DNA from: Phytophthora sp. 'mugwort'
Lineage: Eukaryota; Oomycota; Peronosporomycetes; Peronosporales; Peronosporaceae
Direction of reading: 5' to 3'
Assembly: GCA_033558025.1 (NCBI GenBank)
Contig: JAUCEF010000013.1
Coordinates: 861,001-925,000 of the forward strand
Length of the DNA: 64,000 nucleotides
Part shown: positions 1-11,745 of the stretch, in pieces
How the letters are laid out: each line of letters begins with the position of its first letter
How positions within the stretch are numbered: the first letter of the stretch is position 1
The notes under the pieces: generated by a model
Databases searched by the model: none
Seen by the model: only the letters and a program-made list of their open reading frames with translations
Told to the model about the DNA's origin: nothing
Made by a program: the position numbers and the translations under genes

Positions 1-1756
1 CGGATGAGCATGTTTTCCACGCGAACATTGGACAAGATCGCACCAGTAGACCGAGAAGTGGAGGAGACAGTGCTCGTCTCTCATGAGGATAACCGACTGG
101 ATGCTCGACGCTTCTCTACGGCTCATACCGACTCGGCGCACATCACACCTGATGAAAATTACTCATTGGGCAATCCTTCCGACACACCAGAAACACTAGA
201 GCACAAACCTTTAAGACCAATTGTTCCAGTTATCGCCTTGACTCCTGCTGAGTTAGTGAAAAAGGCGACAACACCGCGTGGTCGCACGAGAGATCCCGTC
301 GTAAAACCTTTGTCAAGTAGGATACCACTAAGTGCCAGAAGTACCAGAAGTACTCAAGAGCAGAGTACACGAGATGGGAGCGTCTGGGAGTCTTCGAACA
401 AACATCCAAGTGACAAAGCAGTGTCGGGCGAAACACCAGGACCAACACCAAGTCCCAGTGTTGGAGATTTGTTCACACACGGATCTCGAGAAACTGCGCG
501 GAGTGAAGACACGACTTCGGCTAGTACAGCGACAACCAGTCAGCCTTCCACGAGAGGTCCCCAACTCCGTGATGTCCCAGCACCACGACAATATGCCGAC
601 GAAGAAGACAATTATCACTCGTCGAGCTGGGAACCTGCTCCTCTCCAACCACCATCCGTCGGTGCTACTGGGAACTTACGAGCGCGTATTCGTCACTTGT
701 CGCTTTGCTTCCGTCGGGATCCCCCACCGATAACAATGAGCAACCACTATGTCGTCTGTGGAACGCCTAGTAATTACGAAGACTTTCTCGCGAACCTTTG
801 TGACCTGAATGAAAAAGTAGCTGGCGTGGTTTTCATTACACAGCGAGCATTGACGGAGAAGGATGTGATGGCCCATCAACTGCACGAACGCTTGTACTTT
901 GTACGTGGCTCCCCGCTCAGTATGCACGTCTTTCACATGGCCCGGATGTTCCACGCGCGAAGTATCTTGATCATGTCGTACTGTGGGATGGAAAATACAA
1001 GCAGCTTGGATGCTGAGAACGACCTCGAAAGCATGGATGAAAATATGGCCGATGTGGACGCGATCACAACGCACCGATTTATTAGCGAAGCACTGCAGAA
1101 CGAAGTGTCTCGCCTGCAAATCAATGGGAGCAACGAGACGAGACCAATGCCATTTATCGTCGTCGAGATGATTCGCCCAAGCAACGTCAAGTTTCTCATT
1201 GACCGAAGCGGTTCCCTCTTTGACTCCAAGGCAACAGCGAACGAGACACGTCAACGGGATCTGCTCAAGGAGGTCAAGTTCCTCGATAGCTCGTTTTTCA
1301 GTCCTCTGTACTCGTCTGGCCACATTTACTTTTCGAATTTCATGGATGCACTCATGGGGTCTTGCTCCAGCCAACAGCTCATGATTGAGATGATAACGCA
1401 GCTTGTGATCAGTGGCAACATGAGCATGAGGATGCCCAATCGAGTTCAAAGATCGCGACATCGATTGACGCAGATTCCAGCACCGGAGCGATATCATTTT
1501 CGCCCTTATGCGCTACTGGTAGAAGGATTACTGCACAACGAGGTACTGCCTTGTTTTACTCCTTCAATGGCGCGCTTTTGTTGTAAGTTGAGTAGTTGGA
1601 GGTGACTTACCCGTCGTTTCTTGAACTAACTAGGACACGATGACGTTGGGGATTTATCGAAGCGCTAGCACCAAAACCTCTCCACAGTATGTACTGACGA
1701 ACCCGCCAGGTGACGAGCTTATCGCCCCGCAGGATTTTCTTTTCGTGATCAAATGA
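1..1756 (+). CDS. BK/Slo-type calcium-activated potassium channel, C-terminal part (5' partial)
   Basis: This is the cytoplasmic C-terminal half of a large-conductance calcium-activated K+ channel. The frame is open to the left edge, so the membrane pore and RCK1 lie outside the window. Two exons are visible: 1-1542 and 1634-1756. The 91-nt intron (1543-1633) has donor GAG/GTACTG, a CTAAC branch-like motif and acceptor TAG. Reading through instead gives a stop at 1603 and loses the conserved tail. From the ATG at position 4, 553 residues are visible. Residues 1-240 are a Ser/Thr/Pro-rich, low-complexity linker. An RCK2 domain begins near residue 247 with HYVVCGTPSNYEDFL, a Slo-family signature. 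Exon 2 supplies LGIYR and YVLTNPPGD, matching the end of animal Slo proteins. An acidic stretch at residues 335-355 could correspond to a calcium-sensing loop, but that is inference. The gene converges on the WD40 gene, whose stop is about 73 bp away. Confidence 0.85.
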
Positions 1757-1828
1757 GTTTTTTTTCAATACTTTAACAAGTATCAGGGCTTGCTAACCCA
1801 ATTTTGTGAGAAAATAATTGCTTGGGGG

Positions 1829-3614
1829 TTATAGCGTAATGGAGCAAAATTCCTGGCGGCCAACAGCAATGAGTGCATCGCCAGACGGTGCCCATTGAAG
1901 ACCAAGTGCTTGAAAAGATTCTGGAATCCATGAAAAAGATCGAGCAAACAAGTGTAAATAACCTGGAAGACGACTGCGACACAATTAATTCATAATGGAA
2001 CCCACCGGTGGGAATGTCGATCCACGAGATGCCCTCGGTAGTCCAAAGGTGGACACGATTCTCACCCGAAGTAATCGCGAGGCGAATGTGTATCGGGTCC
2101 CATCGCAAGCTTCGAACAGACTCCAGCAGAGATACGACCGAATGCAGTGTGAGACTCTCTGTATGCCAAATCCACACGTTGTATGGCATCTGATCGCTTT
2201 TGGTAGCAATATATGCGGAGTCGGCACTCCACATAACGCGACTAACACCAATCTTGGGGTTTTCTGTCCTGTAAAAGCGAGCCAAAATGCAGCATCATCA
2301 AGTCAGTAAAGTACGACAAGATCAGTTGTATCGTAGCTACACTTACAAAGGATCAGAGGCGATTGTTCGGACAGAAAATGGTGAGTCCCGTGTCACGAAG
2401 CAGATCTCGCGATTCTTTCTACCACCCGCTGCCTGAGCTGCTGCGGAAGCCGCTTGCAACGAATTCGATAGTAGTGAAGAGCTGCGTTGTGTCACAGCGA
2501 CACGTTTGCCTTGTGGTCGGTCCATGACATTGTCATCTGCAAAATTCTCTTCATATTCAATCTACAACTCGCAAAAAGCACCGAGAATTTAGAATATGAT
2601 AGGGATTTGACAACAGATATGACATCTTACCGCAGCTTGGTTCGTATGACAGTTCGTGATGGCAATGCTCTCGTGATCGAAGTCTATAACCGGTTTCCAG
2701 TTGATATGACTCAACACGCGCATATGTTCGTCATAACTCCCAAGCGCGAGAAATTGCCCAGACGCCGACCAAGTCATTGCCTTCAATCCCAACGCGTTCT
2801 CGTAAGCCTACAAAGGGATAAAAAAAAAGACCCACAAACACTGTCATAACGCTTGCACACACACTTCAACTTTCGCCTTGTTCGTGCCTGGTACTTGGCC
2901 TGCAACGTCCCATCAGGCGAATAGAGCAGCACTCTGAACTCCAAGTGGGTGTCCCGCACAGCAATTGTCCTGCACACGCGTCATCATTCCCTCAGTTAGA
3001 ATGACAGCTCAATACTCAAGACCTTATACGTACGCATTGTCAGGCGACCACTGGAGCTCAACGCAGTCGTAGCTGTCAATGGCGAAGTGCGCTGTGAGTT
3101 CCCAGCTCTCGCAGCTGTAGATGCCGATGAAGTCCTTACAGTCATGACGCTCTGCCACCGCCAGGAACTCCCCGTTATTCGAAAAGCTGAGACCGTCACC
3201 TGCTAGTTTGGGACTACGGATGATGCATCGAGCCGTCGGGTCCTCGAGGGACCACACGGTCGCGTGCAGTTGGAAGTCGGACACCGTCACGACGTGGCGC
3301 GCGTCAGGCGTCCATCTGGCGTGGACGAGTCCTGCCACGCCCTCTGAGATCTTGCAGGTCCAGGACACGTCCTGTACAGACCAGAGCTGCACCACAGCGC
3401 GCTTGAGCGTGGCCGTCAGCACCAGCTGCGAGTCCTCGGACCAAACAAGCGCCTGCACCACGTCTATTGTCGAGTATCGCTGCACAATCTGCAGCGATTG
3501 CGCGTCACGGATCGCAAGGCGGTTGCCGCTCGCAGACGCCACGTACCGACCGCACGGAGACCAGCGCACTAGTCCGTGCGTCACGCGCATCGTGGCCGAC
3601 ACCTCCGCCGCCAT
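1829..3614 (-). CDS. WRAP73/WDR8-like WD40-repeat protein
   Basis: This is a WD40 beta-propeller protein of the WRAP73 (WDR8) family, which in animals and fungi acts at centrosomes or spindle poles. I reconstruct six exons on the minus strand: 3614-3034, 2969-2888, 2807-2631, 2561-2347, 2268-2006 and 1920-1829. They sum to 1,410 nt, or 469 residues plus TAA; human WRAP73 is about 460. The start is the ATG of MAAEVS at 3614. Family signatures appear in order: GLVRWSPCGRYVAS, AVAERHDCKDFIGIY, TIAVRDTHLEFRVLLYSPDG, TWSASGQFLALGSYD, ENPKIGVSRVMWSADS, and a last exon with LGLQWAPSGDALIAVG. Four introns are GT-AG. Intron 2 (2887-2808) appears to use a GC donor (CAG/GCACGA), because that junction alone keeps the conserved YQAYENALGLKA frame. 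The Mut-7-like gene ends 84 bp upstream on the same strand. Confidence 0.9.
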
Positions 3615-3698
3615 TTTACTCCGAGTAAGAATATAATGTGGACTATATTTTTTTAACACGTAATTGTATTTTGGTGTGCATGCACACGATCTCTCTAG

Positions 3699-6600
3699 TT
3701 ACGGCAACGGGTCTGGGAGATGGCGCGTGTCGGAGCGATCATCAGCGGTGCGTGTCCTCGGCACAGGGCGGTACATGACTCTGCCGGCAGGACTTGGCTC
3801 CGTTTCATAGCTCATCGAAGGAGCGTATTTGGGGCCTTCCCAATAGACTCGACTGCAGCCGTCGCAAACCCAGAACTTGGTGACACTGGGAGGGACTTTC
3901 TTGCGAAGCCGCTCCGACATCTCCTTACGGGCAGATGAAGCGTCGATGGGGGAAAATGTATCGGAGTTGCAGCGCGCACACCGGGATGAGCGCGCGTTTA
4001 TCTGGTCCAGCAGCCCAAACTGCATTTTGACTTCCCGGAACTGCTTGTAGCACTCGTCATCTGATAACACGAAGCAAGCACCAGCGTCACGGCGGCTCGG
4101 AAGGCTTGTGTCTCTAGTTAAGATAATTCGGTCTTCCCGGGCAGCATACGCTAGCATGATGCCTTTAGGGTCCTTGCTTCGAACGGTTTTGACATTATCA
4201 GGATTCCAGGTGACCACGTCGACTCCAATTGTACGCAGCCAGCGACCAACTTGAGTCACCATTGAATCTGCTAAGAACTTATAGTCGATAAGTTTCGGCT
4301 TCTCGGTGGCACCGCCACTTGCCTCGTCACTATAGTCGGCGTTGGATCTGGTAGCACATGAGGTCCTAGAGCAAGAACGTGAAGAATTGCGGAGAATTGA
4401 GATATCGTGGATCAGTTTGATGCTGATCAAAGCGAAAAATGCCTTCGACTCCATACAAATAACCTCGTCTGGAGATCCCGATCCGGCTGCCAGATATTGC
4501 GCGTTCTGTAATTGTGAATCTGCGTACACTTGGATTTGAACTTGTTGTGTCGAGCTCCCGTCCGAGTTTGGTGTCCATGTCTTGTGACCGAAAGGGGCGA
4601 CGGTACCTGGTGAGAATCCAAACACATCGCGACATTCCGATGCTGATGCCAGCCGAACTCGGCGACGCCCAATACCACAGAATCTTGCAAACTGAGCTAT
4701 ATCGAGCTTGCAACTGGCATCAATGCACACCACGGCCGGCGTATCTGGAGATAAAAACATAAAAAGCAAAAAAAAGTTGTTAGAATCCGGATGATGTGGC
4801 TTATTCTCCATCTCTGCCTTTGATACCGTCAACAAAAAGGCAAATACTGTTCACAGTAAAGAAGTTGCGAGTGTCTCCACCTCCTTCCAAGTCTTCTAGC
4901 ATCGCTGTGATCTGGTCCATCGGCAAAAACCTCAACTTCGTGTCGATCTTCGAGGTCCTTTCGAGCGCTACAAAACGTGTTCGATCTTCCCAGATTCGTA
5001 GAATTTCTTGCGGCGTCACTAGCGGGGTTGCATGCTGTATTTCGACTCCCGTAACGCATTGTAGAAGCCACTTCTTCTGATACTCGATGCGGCGAGAGGA
5101 AGCTTGCAGTAATTCAACCTCGCTAAGTGAAATTGCGTGCTCGAGCTTGCCGATATGCTTGAAAACGTCACTCCAGACGGGCAACCTATTGTCATTGTCA
5201 CTTCGGTTTTGCCTGTAGTAACATCTCATTAGACAGACAACTGACAGCCCTGAACAAAACCCCATTGACTTACAGCTTCTCGACGACTTGAACAAGGCAC
5301 AGAGCGTCCAGTGCAGCATAATTCAGCTGATCCTGTGAAAGTGGGCGCTGTTCCCAATCGCTTAGCTGCATCCTCTGAGAGTCAGTGACACTCAAGTCAG
5401 ATGCATCTCATCAAGTCACAACGCAGGTGCAAGTCATCTTTGCTAACCTTGTCCATTGGTTTGCCTAAAACATGACGGACACATTGCGACAAACAAGGGC
5501 AACTCATGCGATCTCCCGATTTCAACTCCAATGCGTTCAGCTGCAGCAACAAAAACAATGAGTGCGTCAGTAACATACTCCAACCATACATTCTATACGT
5601 TCAAGAGCTTACATCTAGGAACGGCAACACACTAGCAAACGCTCGACGCTCAGGGAAAGTTTGATGCAGGACTACAGTCAAATAGTGTAACACAATGAAA
5701 ATTTCCGAATTGTGACAGCACAGAAGCATCACAAACACCGTCACACCTTTCAAGTCTGAATCAAAGCTGAAGCCCAGCTTAAGCCACTTGGGAGACGTTA
5801 GTAGTCGAAGCAGGAAGCTGTCAAATAAAAAGTCGTTGTCCTACAGTGCAACACATCACGACGAGAAAAAAAGTAAGATAGTGACTGCAAACCTTACTAC
5901 TACTGTTCAACATACATGCAGTGCCAGTAGATCAATGATAAAAACTCGTTCCGACGAGGATATCTGAAGGATGCTCGCCACTGCTGCCACTGATTTCGAC
6001 CGTGATGTGACGGGCTTCCATTCCACGTCCAAGCCCACCACTTGATTAGCATCGTGGTGGTCATCGCTCCCGCTCTCGGCAGTGGCTGGCCCGAAAAAGT
6101 GCCTTATCGCCTCCCTCACGGCATCGTCCGAATTGCAAAATACAATGTTCTGGGCCTCATCGGGCAGTGAGAGGAAACTCTCAGCTACAATTTTGTATTG
6201 GTCAGAGCCCCAAGTTTCTCCGACCTCCGTAGAATCTGGCGGGGCCTGTTTCATGAGCGACATGTCGGGCTCAAAGCCGACAGCTACCATCTTCTTGACC
6301 AATTGAGCGGCATATGCCACCTCTCCGGAAGCCACCATGTGCTCGAGCAATACTTTCTGAAGAGTGATATCGTGGCCAACAAAAGTAATTGCAAGCTGCC
6401 AACGCTGGGTTTCAATGAGTCTTATGAGACCGTCCCGGCTGTACAGCACATCTGCCATCACGAATTATGCGGAATCTGTTTAAGTACTGAGCAGACAACA
6501 GCCACACTTTAAGTGCTGTACGTACCAATGTCCGGATACTGCTTCTGGAGATTGAAGTTTAACACGAATCGATGCGCCTAAAGTAAATGAATCATGAATA

Positions 6601-7625
6601 CGTCAGACTCGACGAAAAAAAAAACACTTGATAGCCTCCTCTTGCGCTTACCCGCTTGAAATCCCGAAGGTTAATCGTTTCTTCAATTAATGTCTTGGCT
6701 AGTACTGCATTCGAACATACCCTCAGCACCGTTGATCAGAGATGAAGAGCATATATCCATTCGAACAACAACTTCACACCTCTCTCGTCGTCGGCCTCGA
6801 ATGTTCGCACAAGAAGCTCTGCTGACGTCCAATCTCTCACTTGAACCATTCTCATCGTGATAGTTTCTAACGGCCAATCTATATCAGAGAAAGTCTCGCA
6901 CAGCTTAATCAACGCCGCATGGCTCTTGGACGCAAGTAAATGGTCCATCGCATTAAAGACAAGACCAGGGTCAATATCTGTGATCTGGAAGAGTCCCAGC
7001 AACTCAACCAGCAATTTTTGGTCCTGTAAGAAATGCAGTCACCACAATAGCACAGAAAATTAGCGTTTCAAAAAAATCAGAGAGACACACTTGAGTCTAT
7101 TAAGTCTCGTACAATGCCCGAGCTGTTGCCCAATCCAATGATACAGAAGCTCCGCAACTCGTCGTTGTTTCTTCCCTGCAGTCGACACAACTCCATCTGC
7201 TCGTTGTTCACATCCCCACTAGTTATTTTTCTCAATGCGTTCACCACAAGAAACGCCAATGGGGCGTTGGGTTGACACTTTTTGGAGCTCGTCTTGTTTA
7301 CGTGGGGCCGTGTCCTGGGGCTGTTGGGTCTGAAGATGGAAGCTGGATCGACTGCTGGCTCGTGTGCCAGTACCAGCAGAACTTGCACCACAAAATGCCA
7401 AAATAATTGGGCGCTCTCTCCACGGCTGAGGCGAGTAAAGACTTGTGCCAGCGTCGACTCCAGCGCCAGGAACTTGTTGCTGCCTCGTGTGGACCTGGCC
7501 CTGTAGAACGCATAGTGAATGCGGCGGGCCCATTGTGCTGCCGTGGCGACATTGACGTCGTTAGTTTGCGCTGCGTTGCTGCAAGAGTGGAAGGTCTCCA
7601 CCAGCTCGGGGGCGAGGAGCTCCAT
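3699..7625 (-). CDS. Mut-7/EXD3-type 3'-5' exonuclease with YbaK-like and Mut7-C domains
   Basis: This is a multidomain RNase D-like protein. The eleven exons are 7625-7089, 7023-6780, 6704-6652, 6577-6526, 6451-5916, 5840-5747, 5671-5613, 5540-5448, 5365-5274, 5212-4827 and 4744-3699, giving 1,063 residues; introns are 61-82 nt. The helical N-terminal region (1-400) precedes a DEDDy exonuclease: exo I LDVEW (D437, E439), exo II D503, exo III YAALD (Y572, D576). Next comes a YbaK/aminoacyl-tRNA-deacylase-like segment (about 690-830) with VVCIDASCKLD, RVRLAS and GTVAPFGHK. It ends in Mut7-C, a PIN-fold nuclease (D875 in YKFLAD) with a zinc ribbon (C971, C974, C1009, C1012). The frame stays open upstream to about 7760 but begins at TTG, so I use the first in-frame ATG. 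CCGCACAG just before it could be a splice acceptor, so a missing upstream exon is possible. Any small-RNA or RNA-decay role is inferred from C. elegans Mut-7. Confidence 0.85.
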
Positions 7626-7775
7626 CTGTGCGGATTGACTTTGCGTTAAGACATGAGACAACTTGCACGTGTAGGTGTACCCATCGGAACCACCATCACT
7701 CACGTATTCGGTTGAAGAGTAAAAGTTATGTACAGACACTTCCCCCAAACTTTGGCAGCTTCAATTTTTTAGTAT
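7626..7775. other. 5' region of the Mut-7-like gene
   Basis: The frame is open without an ATG up to about 7760, where an in-frame TGA closes it. The stretch may be 5' UTR, promoter, or the remains of an upstream exon interrupted by the repeat that begins at 7776. I see no clear oomycete initiator motif. Confidence 0.4.
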
Positions 7776-8340
7776 ACTAGCCGAGCACCGCCGCGTAGCG
7801 GCGGTGGGTCTAGTTTTGGTCCCAGTAGGTGGGTCTTTGCCCATGCGCAGCTGCAGTCTCAGCCCTTCAAGACGGAGCGGGGGCGGTACATGTAACACTC
7901 GCGCCTCGCACACCGTGCATGTGATGACGACCTTATTTCAGGAATGAAATACATAAATTTTCACACCAATCATTAATTAATCTTTTCCACCCCATGGCCG
8001 CCTCGGCGGAATGTTGTTTTAGTAACGGGGGCCGCCTTCGCTTGCGCTCGCCAGTCAATAAAATTGCGGCTAGAAATCACGTTATGGCGTGAGAGGAAAA
8101 TTAGTGTTGAGTTTTAGGACTAGCCGAGAGATGGCCGCTTTGCGGGCGGGGTAATGAAAGTTTGGAAGGAGCCCGTTTCGCTCGCTCGAAAGCAAGCTCC
8201 ACTACTGATAGTAGCGCCTCCGCCGCTCGCAGAGGGGGGGGGGATTCCTTACAACTCAGCAGCGAAATTGCCAGACGAACTAATAGTACCACTCCTCAAG
8301 TAACACAACGCTGAGTCAGGAGAAACGGAGTATGGCAACC
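7776..8340 (+). repeat. Hairpin-bearing repeat, possible Helitron-like remnant
   Basis: No coding region is visible. Motif ACTAGCCGAG occurs at 7776-7785 and again at 8119-8128, each followed by a G+C-rich dyad. The first dyad is a perfect 9-bp stem with a 3-nt loop (86-94 pairing with 98-106 after 7700). Four bases later comes CTAG followed by T (7810-7814). Hairpin plus CTRR then T resembles a Helitron 3' end, and the duplicated motif suggests two tandem or nested copies. No Rep/helicase is present, so the class is uncertain. The spacing of the two motifs is 343 bp. Confidence 0.35.
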
Positions 8341-8365
8341 AAACAACTGATGGTCCTACTGAATC

Positions 8366-9546
8366 GTTGAATGTGCCGAGTCGGCTGACAGTTGAGTTCA
8401 GCCTACGGTGCCGTCAGCCGAGTCGTGATACTTATGAGATGTGGATTCAGCGCTCTAATGATTGGATTCCGACAGTTGCGCATAATCCCAAGGGCAAGGC
8501 CATATGGGTAATGATTACGAACGTCAGCAGTAAATTGGTATGGTGTCCCGCTCACTTCCCGGTGGTACTTTGGGCACCATATGGTAATCTTCCACCAGAA
8601 ATGGCTATGTGAGGCTCAACTCAGCGAAATACCATGATTGGCAAGTTCTAGCTTTCGAGTCGGCTATCGATAAAAAAAACGTTTTGAAATAATTTATAAA
8701 AGATCTGTTGAGAAACGAACAACGACTGTACGACGAGTGGGTCGCACAAGAGCCACCAGCAGTGGGAAAAAGGCAGTATGAGACCCCGACTGGGGTGATA
8801 CCGCGGGAGCAAACAGTTTGAGCAGCCGAGAAGCAGAACCCACTTGTGCACAGCGTTGGGAGCGGTTGGAACGGTCCAGGAGTGCTACTATATTCCCTGA
8901 GGATCAAACTCGGCCTGCTACTGAGTCTTTCGACTCTGAATGCTCATTCGCTGAGTACGCTGATCCCGTGTATAGTCTAAGGATGGAATCAGCTGAAGTA
9001 AAACAGTCTTCCGTAAACTCGGCGGGCACATCCCGCACCTCGGCAGAGGTGATAGACTCCGTTAACCCAGTGCTTTGGGTAGCCGAGATCGGTTCGAGTG
9101 AGATCACTCAGCACGAGGGATGATCCGCCTAGCACGATAATGAGAGGACCCGCCATCGCTGGAGTCGGAGAGAAAACTAAAACAAACCCAGCGGAGATGT
9201 CCAGCAGAAGGTTGTGGAGTGAAGAAATCGATGTGAGTGACGAATCACTCGCAGACGACCCTGGAGAAGACTTGCGACTTCGTCTCATGGCAGCGATGGA
9301 ATGGTCGAGGACCTGGCTGTAACGGCGGTGCACGATGAAAGCACGCATGTAGCTGAGTTCGAACACTCTGCTAATGAGATTAATCTATCTGGAGGATTAC
9401 GCTCGCGAGTTGACTTTTCTGCCTGATTTGAGTGATTTGACGCCTACGGTTCTCGATTACACTGGAAATAATGTGATGTGCAGTAATCCCACACCGGAGC
9501 AACAACAACTGCTGGTAAAGATGCTTAAACGTCATGAAGTATCATG
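8366..9546 (+). pseudogene. Gypsy polyprotein linker between protease and RT (broken)
   Basis: The segment at 8367-8612 has the hydrophobic beta-rich character expected after a retroviral-type protease. It stops at TGA 8610-8612. Further short frames follow at 8818-9123 and 9098-9322 (acidic, Asp/Glu-rich). Bases 9385-9546 encode EDYARELTFLPDLSDLTP, a linker typical of these elements directly before RT, ending in a stop. The original frame is split by several stops and shifts, and the catalytic protease motif is not visible. Confidence 0.6.
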
Positions 9547-10783
9547 ATCGCGAGTGGTAATGCACTGCCATCACCAGCCTCTGGTGCCATTTGTGATATC
9601 GACGTTCAAGGACACCAGTCGATCAAACAACGAGCCCGGCGGACACCTCTCAAGCATTTGAAGAAGTTGCACGAACTCCTCAAGGGTCTATTAGAAGCTG
9701 GGTTGATTGCCTTCTCGGACAGTCCTTGGGCATCCCGATTGTTATTGTACTTGAGAAGAATGGGGTGGATATCCGTCTGTGTATCGATTACAAGATGGTC
9801 AACACATTCACGGTGCTCATGGAATATGCCATGCCGTTAGTCGATGATCTACTGACGGAGCTGGAAAGCTACCTTTGGCTTTGCTCCGTTGATGCGGCTA
9901 GCGGATTTTGGGCTGTTATGATGACTCAATGGTCTAGAAAATTTCAGCTTTTGTCTCTGCGCCGGGAGATTTGAGTGGCTTCGAATGCGTTTTGGTTTGA
10001 AGAACGCCCCTATGACTTATCAGCGGCTAATCGACAATGCCTTGTGGGGTTATGTACAACCCCGTGGTGGGTGGACTGCGTATGCCGAACGTTTCCGTCA
10101 AGCAGAGGAAGCAGCCGCAACTCAGCCTAGTCAACACAGCGCAGGAGGAACTCAGCTGACTCCTGAGCCGAGTTACCCGACCAAGTTCGAAGCTGATCAC
10201 CGTGCCTTAGCTGAGTCCGATCCGCTCCAAAAAATAGTTGATGGGCCAGATGGTAACATGTTCAGGAACGGCGAATCCAATGAATCCAAACACGTCCCGG
10301 TGTTCGAACGTCGGTCATTTGTGGATGATATCTGCTTTGGTGGGAAAACGTTTGATGAATGTTTAGCCATGTTAGATCGATTATTAACTGGATTCGCCGA
10401 GTGCAGAATCAGCATCAGTTTCACCAAGAGCATCTTTGTGCAACAGACTGTTAATTTCCTCTCTCATTATCTCGCCGAATGGTATATTTGCCAACCCGAA
10501 GAAGTCGGCTGAGATAGCTGAGTTACCTTTCCCGTCGAAGAAGGGAATGCAAGCTTTTCTGGGCGCACTGAATTACTACAGTCGGTTCATTCAGAACCTG
10601 GCAGTATACGGAGCTGTCCTCTACCAGCTTAAGGATACCGATTTCACTTCGGGAGATGACGTGACTTCAGCTAAGTCAGCTTTTGCAGCATTGAAAGAAA
10701 AGTCGTCCAAGCTCCAATACTCCGACACTTTGATCCATCGAAGGATGTCTACATTATTCTTTTCGCCAACGACTGGGCTTTGA
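9544..10783 (+). pseudogene. Gypsy reverse transcriptase (frameshifted)
   Basis: The RT fingers and palm are spread over three frames: 9544-9840, 9726-9974 and 9985-10512. The thumb and connection continue at 10436-10783. Recognisable pieces are AGLIAFSDSPWAS, a pre-motif-A segment DIRLCIDYKMVN, motif A in LCSVDAASGFWAV, MRFGLKNAPMTYQRLIDNA, and the catalytic box as FVDD in RRSFVDDICFGGKTF. The tail contains FLGALNYYSRFIQNLAVY, the usual gypsy RT-RNase H connection. The catalytic aspartates survive, but at least three frame changes make the gene non-functional as it stands. Confidence 0.88.
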
Positions 10784-11745
10784 GTTCTACTTTGATGCAG
10801 TTTCATGATGATAAATTGCACCCCGTTCGGTTCTGTGGCCGAGTCCTCAAGGACAATGAAGTCAACTATTATTCAGCTAAGAAGGAGCTATTGGCTTTAC
10901 CCCATTTGCTGAAAGTCTGCTATCTACTGCTAGCCAGCAAAACACTCACTGTGTTTACTCGCTTTTCTACTTTGGAGTGGGTTTACCAGTCTAAATCACT
11001 CTACGGTCGGGCGAGGAGCTTCGCAGTGTTATTGCCACCCTTTCACCTTAAGGTGAAACGGGTCCGAGAGCGGGATGTCGACTTCGCTCAGCTATTGCAG
11101 GCGTCTATCACTCCACACATTGGACTCGACGAATCGCTCGCGTACATTGCCCCCTCCTTCGAAGAACTCGGCGGTAGTACGATTGGACCCCTCACTATTA
11201 TATGCTCACTTACCTCGAATCTTTGAAGGTTATGTATTGTCCTTCGACGGGTCCGCTAAGACTGAGAAGAACGGTGGGTATGGAAGCTGCTCTTGGATTT
11301 TGTGGCGCTTACCGGCATGGGGCATTGAGATCGCTGCGAGTGCGTACCTCTCATCCACCACTATTAATATAGCGGAGTACACTGGAATGAATAATGGCGC
11401 AGCCGCAGCTTTAGACCGTGAAGTAACCGATCTGGTAATCATCGGGGACTCGTGGTTTGCAATCCAGCAATCCATGGGGGTGATCGCATGTAAGAAGGAG
11501 ACGTTGCAAGTTGAGTTGGCACAGCACAAAGAGATGACTGAGAGGTTAAAGTCAGTTCGCTATTTCATGTAGTACGTTGCTACAACGCAGCACTTGACTC
11601 TCTCGCTGCAGAAGCTCTGGAGAACAAAGTTGGTCGTGTGGTATTCAGCGGCGAACAAAAAGCCGAGTTGAAGATGCTGAATCGGATTTCTGAAGACTAT
11701 ATACGAAGAGCCAAGATGAAAACAACGTGGAAGCTGGTCGGATAG
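10784..11745 (+). pseudogene. Gypsy RNase H plus second archaeal-type RNase H (frameshifted)
   Basis: The first RNase H (10780-11226 frame) shows HPVRFCGRVLKDNEVNYYSA and KKELLALPHLL, the usual Ty3/gypsy signature. A frame change near 11170-11190 leads into a second RNase H fold at about 11180-11640. It has SFDGSAKTEKNGGYGSCSW (first Asp), INIAEYTGMNNGA (Glu) and VIIGDSWFAIQQS (Asp), the archaeal-type catalytic set. A stop at 11570-11572 cuts it before the last acidic residue, which reads on in another frame as YNAALDSLAAEALENK. Dual RNase H domains are established for oomycete and some plant gypsy elements. Confidence 0.82.

Noticed and set aside
676..1497. 273-residue minus-strand open frame
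   Set aside because: Antisense shadow of the potassium-channel exon without domain content.
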